Shown piece by piece: positions 51,634 to 59,866 of a stretch of DNA of 64,000 nucleotides. The notes under the pieces are model-generated. The model ran no database searches and was not told where the DNA came from. It worked only from the letters and a program-made list of their open reading frames with translations. Each line of letters begins with the position of its first letter. Position 1 is the stretch's first letter. Made by a program: the position numbers and the translations under genes. The stretch comes from Pseudomonas fluorescens. GTDB lineage: Bacteria; Pseudomonadota; Gammaproteobacteria; Pseudomonadales; Pseudomonadaceae. The stretch covers positions 18,893 through 82,892 of the forward strand of contig NZ_CABVHJ010000027.1 in NCBI RefSeq assembly GCF_902497745.1, written 5' to 3'.

Positions 51634-52857
51634 ATGAAAACAACAATAAATCGCAGCCTTGCAGTCGCAGGTTTTTGCCTGGCCTTACCGCCGACTTCAC
51701 AAGCGCTGGAGTTTGGCGGCTACTTGCGCAGTGGGGTGGGCACGTCGGTCAACAGCAGCGGTCAGTCGTGCTTCCAGTTACCCGGCGCACAGACCAAATA
51801 TCGCCTGGGAAACGAATGCGAGCAGTACGGTGAGCTGGAGTTGCGGCAGGATCTTTACACCCTCGACGACGGTTCGGTCCTGAGTGTCGATGGCATGGCT
51901 TCGCTGTATAACCGCTACGACCGCAGTCCCACCTTCAAAGATGACAATGGCTCGATACGCTTGCCGCAAGCCTATGCACAGTGGTCGGCAATGCCCGCGC
52001 TCAACGGCGGTTCTCTGTGGGCCGGGCGCCGTTACTACAAGCGCAATGACATCCATATTTCCGACTTCTACTACTGGAACCAGAGCGCCACCGGGGGCGG
52101 GGTCGAAGACGTATTGATCGGCGATCTTAAGTACAGCTACGCCTTTTCGCGCAAGGACAACCTGTACCAGAAGGACTACATCAATCGGCATGACTTCAAC
52201 GTTGCCGGTTTCAACACCAACCCTGGCGGTGAGCTGGAGTTCGGCTTGAGCTATATCGACAAGCCCGACAGCCGCGATGCCCACCGAGGCTGGGCGATCA
52301 CCGCGCAACATGTGCAAACGAATTTCTTTGGCGGCAAGAACAAACTGGCGCTGCAATACGGTGAAGGGCCGGGGACCGGGCTGGGTTATACCGGTAACGT
52401 CAAACTGGACGACAGCAACAAGAGTTACCGGATCGTCGAGTTTTTCGACTGGCAGGTGACCCCGCGTTTTGGCGGACAAATCGCGGCGGTGTATCAGAAA
52501 GACATTCGCCCGGACGGTGTCGATCAAAACTGGATCTCGCTGGGAGTGCGTCCCGCCTATGCGCTCAGCGAACACTTCAAACTGGTCACCGAACTGGGTC
52601 ACGATCAAGTCGAAGCTCCGGGCGGCACGCGCAAGCTGAGCAAGTTCACGTTTGCCCCGACCTGGTCGCCTAAAGGCCCCGAGTTTTGGGCGCGTCCCGA
52701 GGTGCGTCTGTATTACACGTACGCCACCTGGAACGAGGCGGCCAAACGTGCGGCCAACGAACTGGCGAAAGGTTCTGCACTGTCTGATACCGGCTCCTTC
52801 GGCAGCGCTCGCCACGGTGCGAATGTCGGATTGCAGGTCGAATACTGGTGGAAATAA
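51634..52857 (+). CDS. LamB-family carbohydrate porin
   Basis: This 407-residue outer-membrane protein starts MKTTINRSLAVAGFCLALPP with a cleavage site near AQA-LEFGGY. Maltoporin signatures follow: GGYLRSGVG, CFQLPGAQTKYRLGNECE (two cysteines, probably a disulphide as in LamB), SLWAGRRYYKRNDIH and DFYYWNQSATGGGVED, and a terminal aromatic residue pattern (LQVEYWWK). It should form an 18-strand trimer channel for trehalose or malto-sugars. The Lys after the final Trp is unusual because outer-membrane proteins usually end in Phe or Trp. Confidence 0.9.
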   Translation: MKTTINRSLAVAGFCLALPPTSQALEFGGYLRSGVGTSVNSSGQSCFQLPGAQTKYRLGNECEQYGELELRQDLYTLDDGSVLSVDGMASLYNRYDRSPTFKDDNGSIRLPQAYAQWSAMPALNGGSLWAGRRYYKRNDIHISDFYYWNQSATGGGVEDVLIGDLKYSYAFSRKDNLYQKDYINRHDFNVAGFNTNPGGELEFGLSYIDKPDSRDAHRGWAITAQHVQTNFFGGKNKLALQYGEGPGTGLGYTGNVKLDDSNKSYRIVEFFDWQVTPRFGGQIAAVYQKDIRPDGVDQNWISLGVRPAYALSEHFKLVTELGHDQVEAPGGTRKLSKFTFAPTWSPKGPEFWARPEVRLYYTYATWNEAAKRAANELAKGSALSDTGSFGSARHGANVGLQVEYWWK

Positions 52858-52862
52858 GCGAT

Positions 52863-52889
52863 GCTGATGGAGCGTCGCGCTCCATCAGC
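52863..52889 (+). promoter_or_regulatory. Strong hairpin between porin and PTS fusion genes
   Basis: GCTGATGGAGC-GTCGC-GCTCCATCAGC makes an 11 bp perfect stem starting 5 bp after the porin stop. There is no T run. It could protect the upstream mRNA and lower downstream expression. Confidence 0.6.
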
Positions 52890-52919
52890 ACTTCAAAGCA
52901 TAAAACTGCAGGTGACGTC

Positions 52920-55448
52920 ATGGCCACACCCCAACCATTGCAACTGCTGGCTCCTTTGTCCGGTGTCCTGATGGCGCTCGATCAAGTGCCCGATCCAGTG
53001 TTTTCCGGGCGCGTGATAGGCGACGGTCTGTGCATCGATCCGACCTCGTCGACCCTGTGCGCGCCTTTGGCCGGGGTCATCAGCAACGTGCAGGCCAGCG
53101 GGCATGCGGTGAGCATCACCGATGACAATGGTGTGCAGCTGTTGATGCACATCGGCCTGGATACGGTGAACCTCGGCGGGCAAGGTTTCACTCGTCTGGT
53201 CGAAGAGGGGCAGCGGGTTGCCGCCGGGCAGGCGCTGATCGAGTTCGACGCCGATTACATCGCCCGACATGCGCGCAGCCTGATGACGTTGATGCTGGTG
53301 GTCAGCGGTGAGCCGTTTACCTGGCTGGGCGCGTCGAGCGGACGGGTCGAAAGCGGCCAGCCGTTGCTTGAACTCGCCAGCACGCAGGCATTCAGCGAGC
53401 AAGCAGTCGCGGCAGAAGGTCTGGTGGTTTTCTCGCAATCGTTGAAACTGCCCAATGCCAATGGTCTGCACGCGCGCCCGGCAGCGGTGTTCGCGCAAGC
53501 GGCAAAGGGCTTCACGGCAAAGATTTACCTGCATAAGCAACAGGCTCAGGCCAATGCCAAATCCCTGGTGGCGATCATGGCGTTGCAGACCGCGTTTGGT
53601 GACAGTGTGCAGGTCAGTGCTGTCGGTGCAGATGCAGACGCTGCAATCAATATACTGACCCGCTTGCTGGCCGAGGGCTGTGGCGAAACGGTAGCAGCAG
53701 TGGCACCTGTCGAGGTGGTTGAAGTCGAGACGCTGACGCTTCTGCGTGGGGTCTGCGCATCACCCGGTTCGGCGTTGGGCCAAGTGGTGCAGATCAGCGA
53801 GCCGGTCTTCGACGTCAGCGAGTTCGGCGGCGGAGCAGACGTCGAGCGCGAGGCCTTTGCCAATGCGCTGATCGAAGCGGATCTGGCCTTGCAGCATTTG
53901 CGTGATACCGCCGCTGGCGAGGCCGAAGCCGAGATCTTCAAGGCGCATCAGGAACTGCTCGAAGACCCGGGTCTGCTCGATCAGGCCCAAGCGCTGATCA
54001 GTGCGGGCAAAAGTGCGGCATTCGCCTGGCGCTCGGCCACGGACGAGACGGCGGCGATGTTTCGGCAGCTGGGCAGTGCGCTTCTGGCTGAACGGGCGGC
54101 GGATCTGACCGATGTCGGGCGTCGCGTGCTCAAGCTGCTGTTGGGTATTGGCGAACAGGCGCTGGAGCTGCCGTCAGGGAGCATTCTGATCGCCGATCAA
54201 CTGACGCCGTCGCAAACTGCCCGTATCGATACCAGCAAAGTGTTGGGTTTTGCCACGGTCGGTGGCGGTGCGACCAGTCACGTGGCGATTCTCGCCCGCG
54301 CCTGTGGCCTGCCGTCGATCTGCGGGCTGCCGGTGCAAATGCTCGCGCTGAGCAACGGCACTCAGGTACTGCTCGATGCCGACAAGGGCGAGTTACACGT
54401 GCATCCCGACCCTGCGGCGATCAAGCAATGGCAGGTACGGCACGCGCAACAGCATCTGCGCCATGAGCATGAGCTGGCCAATGCAACGCTCGCCGCGCGA
54501 ACCCGTGACGGCCATCACGTGGAGGTGTCGGCCAACGTCGCCTCATTGTCTGAAACCGAGCAGGCCATGGCTTCGGGGGGCGCGGGCGTCGGCCTGCTGC
54601 GTTCGGAGTTTCTCTATCTGGGCCGCAACCACGCGCCGAGCCATGACGAACAGGTCGCCACTTACAGTGCGATCGCTCGCTGCGTCGGATCTGCACACAA
54701 TCTGGTGGTGCGCACCCTCGATGTCGGCGGCGACAAACCGCTGGCCTATGTGCCGATGGACAGCGAAACCAACCCGTTCCTGGGCGTGCGCGGCATTCGT
54801 TTGTGTCTGGAGCGCCCGCAGCTGTTGCGTGAGCAGTTCCGGGCCATGCTTGGCTGCTGCGATCTGACGCGCTTGCACATCATGTTGCCGATGGTCACGC
54901 AACTGTCGGAGCTGCGTCTGGCGCGGCAGATGCTCGATGAGGAGGTGCTGGCGCTGGGGCTGATTGAACGGCCGAAGCTGGGGATCATGATCGAAGTGCC
55001 GGCCGCAGCACTGATGGCGGACCTGTTTGCGCCGCTGGTGGATTTCTTCTCGATCGGCACCAATGACCTGACGCAGTACACCCTGGCCATGGATCGCGAT
55101 CATCCGCGCCTGGCCAGTCAGGCGGACAGTTTTCATCCATCGGTCTTGCGTTTGATCGCCATGACCGTGAAGGCTGCGCACGCCCATGGCAAATGGGTCG
55201 GGGTGTGCGGGGCGATGGCCTCTGAACGTCTGGCGGTGCCGCTGTTGCTGGGGTTGGGCGTGGACGAGCTGTCGGTGAGCGTGCCGATGATTGCACCGGT
55301 CAAGGCAACGGTGCGCGAGCTTGCGCTGGCGGATTGTCAGATCATCGCGCAACAGGTGCTTGGTCTGGAAAGCGCCGGGCAGGTGCGCGAGGCGTTGCAG
55401 CTGTTTCACGAGGCAACCGTCGATACTTTACGGGTTTTGGAGAACTGA
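52920..55448 (+). CDS. PTS EIIA(Glc)-HPr-Enzyme I fusion protein
   Basis: This 842-residue protein joins three PTS carriers: EIIA of the glucose type (residues 1-150; His77 in LMHIGLDTVNLGG), HPr (about 172-255; His184 in NANGLHARPAAVF) and Enzyme I (about 275-840; His454 in GGGATSHVAILARACG, GVGLLRSEFLYLGRN, FFSIGTNDLTQYTLAMDRDHP and the cysteine in VGVCGAM). All phosphorylation residues are present. It can carry phosphate from PEP to the TreP EIIB in one polypeptide. Architecture is like Pseudomonas NagF; the position next to treP and treC points to trehalose. Confidence 0.93.
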   Translation: MATPQPLQLLAPLSGVLMALDQVPDPVFSGRVIGDGLCIDPTSSTLCAPLAGVISNVQASGHAVSITDDNGVQLLMHIGLDTVNLGGQGFTRLVEEGQRVAAGQALIEFDADYIARHARSLMTLMLVVSGEPFTWLGASSGRVESGQPLLELASTQAFSEQAVAAEGLVVFSQSLKLPNANGLHARPAAVFAQAAKGFTAKIYLHKQQAQANAKSLVAIMALQTAFGDSVQVSAVGADADAAINILTRLLAEGCGETVAAVAPVEVVEVETLTLLRGVCASPGSALGQVVQISEPVFDVSEFGGGADVEREAFANALIEADLALQHLRDTAAGEAEAEIFKAHQELLEDPGLLDQAQALISAGKSAAFAWRSATDETAAMFRQLGSALLAERAADLTDVGRRVLKLLLGIGEQALELPSGSILIADQLTPSQTARIDTSKVLGFATVGGGATSHVAILARACGLPSICGLPVQMLALSNGTQVLLDADKGELHVHPDPAAIKQWQVRHAQQHLRHEHELANATLAARTRDGHHVEVSANVASLSETEQAMASGGAGVGLLRSEFLYLGRNHAPSHDEQVATYSAIARCVGSAHNLVVRTLDVGGDKPLAYVPMDSETNPFLGVRGIRLCLERPQLLREQFRAMLGCCDLTRLHIMLPMVTQLSELRLARQMLDEEVLALGLIERPKLGIMIEVPAAALMADLFAPLVDFFSIGTNDLTQYTLAMDRDHPRLASQADSFHPSVLRLIAMTVKAAHAHGKWVGVCGAMASERLAVPLLLGLGVDELSVSVPMIAPVKATVRELALADCQIIAQQVLGLESAGQVREALQLFHEATVDTLRVLEN

Positions 55449-55450
55449 AC

Positions 55451-55741
55451 ATGTTCGATCAATTGCAGAAGGCATTCTGGAAGGCCCTTACCCCGGATCT
55501 GGTCGCGGACACACCGAAAGCACCGGCCGAGCCGACCGACGGATTGAGCAGCGACATTGTCGCGGCGCTGGGCGGTGTGGACAACCTCCAGTCCCAGCAA
55601 CCGCTGGCGTTAACGCGGGTGCGGGTTGTTTTGCGTGATGTGTCGAGCATGGACCAACAGGCGTTGAGCGCCGCCGGTGTCGCGGGTGTGATGCCCTTGG
55701 AGGGCGGTGTGGTGCACTTGATTACCGGGCTGCGGCTTTAA
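55451..55741 (+). CDS. Small EIIB-like (glucose-type) protein lacking the active-site cysteine
   Basis: This 96-residue protein begins MFDQLQKAFWKALTPD after GGAG. Residues 33-95 match the EIIB domain of glucose-family PTS: DIVAALGGVDNLQ, LALTRVRVVLRDVS and MDQQALSAAGVAGVM. At the place of the phosphorylated cysteine (CITRLRV in E. coli EIIBC-Glc) this protein has Ala53. It thus cannot be a normal phosphoryl carrier. It follows the EIIA-HPr-EI gene by 2 bp, so it is made together with it. It may act as a docking or regulatory domain. I would not call it a pseudogene, because the frame and charged surface are intact. Confidence 0.72.
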   Translation: MFDQLQKAFWKALTPDLVADTPKAPAEPTDGLSSDIVAALGGVDNLQSQQPLALTRVRVVLRDVSSMDQQALSAAGVAGVMPLEGGVVHLITGLRL

Positions 55742-55859
55742 GCCGACCGCTGGCGTGCGGCCTCAGGTCGCCCTTACTGTTTCTCAACCGCAGGTGTATC
55801 GTATTCGCCTTTTACGGGCCTTCAGGGGTCTGTCGCTGATACGTGAGGTAGTTGAGTTC

Positions 55860-57236
55860 ATGTCCTTTACCCGTCGCCAAATCCTCGGTGGCCTGGCCGG
55901 TCTTGTTGTCGTTGGTGTCGGGGCGGGGGGCGCGTCGCGTTATTGGCTCGGGAAAATGGCCGACGCTGAGGCGGGCCACGACTATGAGCTGATCGCCGCA
56001 CCGCTGGACGTCGAACTGGTACCGGGGCACAAGACCGAGGCCTGGGCATTCGGCCCGTCGGCGCCGGGCACCGAGTTGCGCGTGCGTCAGGGTGAATGGC
56101 TGCGGGTGCGCTTCATCAACCATCTGCCGGTGGCGACGACCATTCACTGGCACGGCATCCGTCTGCCGCTGGAAATGGACGGCGTGCCGTACGTGTCGCA
56201 ACTGCCGGTGTTGCCGGGCGAGTACTTCGATTACAAGTTCCGCGTACCGGATGCCGGCAGTTACTGGTATCACCCGCACGTCAGCAGCAGCGAAGAACTC
56301 GGGCGCGGGCTGGTCGGGCCGCTGATCATCGAAGAGCGCGAACCCACCGGTTTCAAGTACGAAAAGACCCTCAGCCTGAAAAACTGGCACATCGATGACG
56401 AAGGCAATTTCGTCGAATTCAGCATCCCCCGTGAAGCAGCGCGTGGCGGCACGGCGGGGCGCTTGTCGACGATCAACGGTGTGCCCTTGCCGGTCATAGA
56501 TCTGCCGGCCGGGCAGATTACTCGAGTGCGGTTGCTCAACCTCGACAACACGCTGACTTACCGCATCAACATTCCCGGCGTCGACGCGAAGATTTACGCG
56601 CTGGACGGCAACCCGGTCGAACCGCGGCCATTGGGCAAGGAATACTGGCTCGGTCCGGGCATGCGTATTTGTCTGGCGATCAAGGCGCCGGCGGCGGGTG
56701 AAGAGCTGTCGCTGCGCAACGGGCCGGTACGTCTGGGCACGCTGCGTTCGGTGGCCAATAACGATGCGCCGACTGACTGGCCGAAAGCACTGCCGGCCAA
56801 CCCGGTAGCAGAGCCGGACCTGGCCAAAGCCGAGAAACTCAACTTCAATTTCGAATGGGTCGGTTCGGTGTCGGTCGATGTCGACAACGGGCGGCCGCCG
56901 AGCCTGTGGCAAATCAACGGCAAGGCTTGGGACATCACCGACAAGACCTGCGCCGATCGACCGATCGCCAGCCTGAAACTGGGTCAAAGCTATATTTTCG
57001 AACTGAAGAACATGACTCAGTACCAGCACCCGATCCACCTGCACGGCATGAGTTTCAAGGTGATCGCGTCGAACCGGCACAAGATCATTCCGTACTTCAC
57101 CGACACCTATTTGCTGGGCAAGAATGAGCGCGCGCAAGTGGCGCTGGTGGCTGATAATCCGGGGGTGTGGATGTTCCATTGCCACGTGATCGACCACATG
57201 GAAACCGGCCTGATGGCCGCCATCGAGGTGAAGTGA
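55860..57236 (+). CDS. cumA: Multicopper oxidase, CumA-like
   Basis: This 458-residue exported oxidase has a Tat-type signal (SFTRRQILGGLAGLVVVGVG) and the four copper motifs: IHWHGIRLP (His96, His98), WYHPHVSSSEE (His138, His140), HPIHLHGMSF and FHCHVIDHMETGLM (with the type 1 Cys, His and Met). It oxidises small metals or phenols with oxygen. The order guaA...cumA-tadA matches P. putida, where CumA has been linked to Mn(II) oxidation. The 118 bp gap before it could hold its own promoter. It overlaps tadA by one base. Confidence 0.88.
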   Translation: MSFTRRQILGGLAGLVVVGVGAGGASRYWLGKMADAEAGHDYELIAAPLDVELVPGHKTEAWAFGPSAPGTELRVRQGEWLRVRFINHLPVATTIHWHGIRLPLEMDGVPYVSQLPVLPGEYFDYKFRVPDAGSYWYHPHVSSSEELGRGLVGPLIIEEREPTGFKYEKTLSLKNWHIDDEGNFVEFSIPREAARGGTAGRLSTINGVPLPVIDLPAGQITRVRLLNLDNTLTYRINIPGVDAKIYALDGNPVEPRPLGKEYWLGPGMRICLAIKAPAAGEELSLRNGPVRLGTLRSVANNDAPTDWPKALPANPVAEPDLAKAEKLNFNFEWVGSVSVDVDNGRPPSLWQINGKAWDITDKTCADRPIASLKLGQSYIFELKNMTQYQHPIHLHGMSFKVIASNRHKIIPYFTDTYLLGKNERAQVALVADNPGVWMFHCHVIDHMETGLMAAIEVK

Positions 57237-57736
57237 TGCGCCAGATTCGCCCTGCCGCGATCATCGACCGCAGCCGTGATCGCGACTTCATGCGCGAAGC
57301 CCTGACCCTCGCCGCACAAGGCGCAGCGCTCGGTGAAGTGCCAGTGGGCGCAGTGCTGGTGCAGAATGGCGAAATCATCGGGCGCGGCTTCAATTGCCCG
57401 ATCAGTGCCAGTGACCCGAGTGCCCACGCGGAAATGGTCGCTATCCGCGCGGCCGCTCAAGCGGTGGATAACTATCGGCTGCCGGGCAGCACCCTGTATG
57501 TGACGCTGGAACCGTGCAGCATGTGCGCAGGCTTGATTGTGCATTCGCGGGTGGCGCGGGTGGTGTATGGCGCGTTGGAACCCAAAGCGGGGATCGTGCA
57601 GAGTCAGGGGCAGTTTTTTACCCAGGGCTTTTTGAATCACCGGGTGTTGTATGAAGGTGGGGTGTTGGCGGAGGAGTGTGGCGCGGTGTTGACCGAATTC
57701 TTTCGCGCCCGAAGAGCAAAAAGCCCCTCACCCTAA
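57236..57736 (+). CDS. tadA: tRNA-specific adenosine deaminase
   Basis: This 166-residue zinc enzyme converts A34 to inosine in tRNA-Arg(ACG). The active site shows AHAEMVAIRAA (His and Glu) and LEPCSMCAGLIVHSR (two zinc Cys). It shares TGATG with cumA. The last codons (reading AKSPSP, then TAA) run into the repeat at 57724, which supplies the stop codon. Confidence 0.95.
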   Translation: MRQIRPAAIIDRSRDRDFMREALTLAAQGAALGEVPVGAVLVQNGEIIGRGFNCPISASDPSAHAEMVAIRAAAQAVDNYRLPGSTLYVTLEPCSMCAGLIVHSRVARVVYGALEPKAGIVQSQGQFFTQGFLNHRVLYEGGVLAEECGAVLTEFFRARRAKSPSP

Positions 57737-57975
57737 CCCTCTCCCAGAGGGAGAGGGGACTGACCGAGCTGGATGGGCGAGGTTCGCCGACCTGAGTTAT
57801 CGAGTCGAACTCAAGTTTTGAAAAGCTCAACGATCAGCTCCCTCTCCCAGAGGTACAGGGGACTGACCGGATTGGATGGGCTAAGTCCGTCGACCTGAGA
57901 TTCCGAGTCGAACTCAAGTTTTGAAAAGCCCAAAGATCAGCTCCCTCTCCTTGGGGAGAGGGCTGGGGTGAGGGG
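57724..57975. repeat. CCCTCACCCTAACCC-bounded repeat with internal 103 bp tandem copy
   Basis: The element opens with CCCTCACCCTAACCCTCTCC and closes with its reverse complement GGAGAGGGCTGGGGTGAGGG. Inside, a block starting GGGGACTGACCG is repeated at a spacing of 103 bp with about 10-15 per cent divergence. A related shorter copy is at 60979..61154. It overlaps the tadA stop codon. Confidence 0.85.
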
Positions 57976-58005
57976 TGGGCTCACTGCGGTGATCGGGAAA
58001 AATGC

Positions 58006-58962
58006 TTACTTTCTGGCGACAATTACCGCACGCATCGGCGCTGGCAGGCCCTCGATGGTTTTGCTGTGATCCTCGGGATCAAGGAAATCACTCAGCGACT
58101 GATACTTCATCCACTCAGTCCCGCGCTGTTCTTCGACCGTCGTGGTGCTCACATCCACGCAGCGAATATCGGTGAAACCGGCGCGACGCAGCCACAACTC
58201 CAGCGCCGGCACCGACGGCAGGAACCACACGTTGCGCATTTGCGCGTAGCGATCTTCCGGCACCAGCACCTGATGCTTGTCGCCTTCGACCACCAGCGTT
58301 TCCAGCACCAGCTCGCCGCCCTTGACCAGGCAATCCTTCAGCGCCAGCAAATGCTCGATCGGCGAGCGGCGGTGGTAGAACACGCCCATGGAAAACACCG
58401 TGTCGAAACCTTCCAGATTCGGCGGCAGGTCTTCGAAGGGGAACGGCAAGTGCCAGGCATTCGGCTCGGACAGGTAACGCTGCACCGCCTGGAACTGGCA
58501 GAAGAACAACCAGTTCGGATCGACCCCAATCACACTGTTCGCGCCGGCACCGAGCATGCGCCACATGTAGTAGCCGTTGCCGCAACCGACGTCGAGGATG
58601 CGTTTGCCCTTCAGGTCCAGATGCGGGGCGACGCGCGACCATTTCCAGTCCGAACGCCATTCGGTGTCGACGTGCACTCCAAACAGATCGAACGGCCCTT
58701 TGCGCCACGGCGACAGGCCCATCAATGCGGTGTGCATCTGCGTGCGGGTTTCATCGTCGCAATCGGTGTCGAGTTTCAAACCGTTGAGCAGATCGATTTC
58801 GCTCGGCTGAATCTTCGGCAAGGCATCCAGCGCACTTTGCCAGCGCTCCAGATCGCCGTGGCCCTTCTCCATTTTCTTGTCGAGTTGCGCCTGCAGGGTG
58901 TTGGCCCATTCGGCCAGCGGTGTGCCGGCCAGACGGCGAGCGAGGGGGGAGAGATCAATCAT
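58006..58962 (-). CDS. cmoB: tRNA U34 carboxymethyltransferase CmoB
   Basis: This 318-residue enzyme transfers the carboxymethyl group of carboxy-SAM to 5-hydroxyuridine-34 of tRNA. SAM motif RILDVGCGNGYYMWRM and FDTVFSMGVFYHRRSPIEHL are typical. It overlaps cmoA by 4 bp, giving the normal cmoA-cmoB operon on the minus strand. Confidence 0.96.
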   Translation of the reverse strand: MIDLSPLARRLAGTPLAEWANTLQAQLDKKMEKGHGDLERWQSALDALPKIQPSEIDLLNGLKLDTDCDDETRTQMHTALMGLSPWRKGPFDLFGVHVDTEWRSDWKWSRVAPHLDLKGKRILDVGCGNGYYMWRMLGAGANSVIGVDPNWLFFCQFQAVQRYLSEPNAWHLPFPFEDLPPNLEGFDTVFSMGVFYHRRSPIEHLLALKDCLVKGGELVLETLVVEGDKHQVLVPEDRYAQMRNVWFLPSVPALELWLRRAGFTDIRCVDVSTTTVEEQRGTEWMKYQSLSDFLDPEDHSKTIEGLPAPMRAVIVARK

Positions 58963-59702
58963 GGCAAGGCAATCAACGAGGCAAAGTTAAGACACTGGAA
59001 CCACGGCACGACTTTCGAGAACCCGGCAGCTAGCAGGCGTTCGCGGTGTTCTTCGAGGCTGTCGGGCTTCATGACGTTTTCGATGGCGCTGCGCTTCTGG
59101 GCGATTTCCAGTTCGCTGTAGCCGTTGGCGCGTTTGAAGGCGACGTGCAGGTCGGTGAGCAGCGCGTGTTCTTCGGCATCGTTGAAGCGCAGCTTCTCCG
59201 AGAGAATCAGCGCGCCCCCCGGCAGCAGCGATTGGCGAATGCGCGAGAGCAACGCGGTGCGCTGATCCGGGGCGATGAATTGCAGGGTGAAGTTCAGCGC
59301 CACCACCGAGGCTGGCTGGAAATCGAGGGCGAGGATGTCGCCTTCGATCACTTCCACCGGCAGCAACTCCTGGAACATCGAGTCCTGACCGTTGAGATAT
59401 TCGCGGCAGCGTTCGACCATCGCGGCAGAGTTATCCACAGCGATCACCCGGCAGCCGTCGGTGCGCACGTGACGGCGCAGGGCTTGAGTGACCGCACCCA
59501 GCGATGAACCGAGGTCGTAGAGCACGCTGTTCGGCTGGGCGAACTGCGCGGCGAGCACGCCGAGGTTCTCGACGATGGTCGGATAACCCGGCACCGAGCG
59601 CTTGATCATGTCCGGGAACACCCGCACCACGTCTTCGTTGAAGGCGAAGTCGGGTACCTGGGCCAAGGGCTTGGCGAAAATGCGATCGGGTTCTTTGCTC
59701 AC
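58959..59702 (-). CDS. cmoA: Carboxy-S-adenosylmethionine synthase CmoA
   Basis: This 247-residue enzyme makes carboxy-SAM from SAM and prephenate for CmoB. Motifs are VFPDMIKRSVPGYPTIVENL, VLYDLGSSLGAVTQAL and VVALNFTLQFIAP. The GTG at 59702 (reading MSKEPDRIFAKPL) gives the family length; an ATG at 59738 would add 12 residues. Neither has a strong ribosome site. Confidence 0.95.
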   Translation of the reverse strand: MSKEPDRIFAKPLAQVPDFAFNEDVVRVFPDMIKRSVPGYPTIVENLGVLAAQFAQPNSVLYDLGSSLGAVTQALRRHVRTDGCRVIAVDNSAAMVERCREYLNGQDSMFQELLPVEVIEGDILALDFQPASVVALNFTLQFIAPDQRTALLSRIRQSLLPGGALILSEKLRFNDAEEHALLTDLHVAFKRANGYSELEIAQKRSAIENVMKPDSLEEHRERLLAAGFSKVVPWFQCLNFASLIALP

Positions 59703-59790
59703 GGCGGTTCCGGCGGTGTCGGTGGAAAAGGCCGGCATTTTAGCCAAAAGGGCGCGGGGATGCTTGGGTTGTCTGATAAAGCGGCAAATC

Positions 59791-59866
59791 AAAAGATCGC
59801 AGCCTGCGGCAGCTCCTACATGGGAATGCGGTTTTCTGTAGGAGCTGCCGCAGGCTGCGATCTTTT
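59791..59866. repeat. REP-like inverted doublet, family 2
   Basis: AAAAGATCGCAGCCTGCGGC ... GGAGCTGCCGCAGGCTGCGA, arms outward compared with 16247..16335. Its right end overlaps the stop codon of the gene at 59865..60509. Confidence 0.92.

Noticed and set aside
55755..55859. Longer start for CumA
   Set aside because: The added 35 residues would hide the twin-arginine signal, which must be near the N-terminus.
57736..58005. Possible small genes in the 57.7-58.0 kb gap
   Set aside because: The gap is filled by the CCCTCACCC repeat; short frames there have no ribosome site and differ between the two tandem copies.
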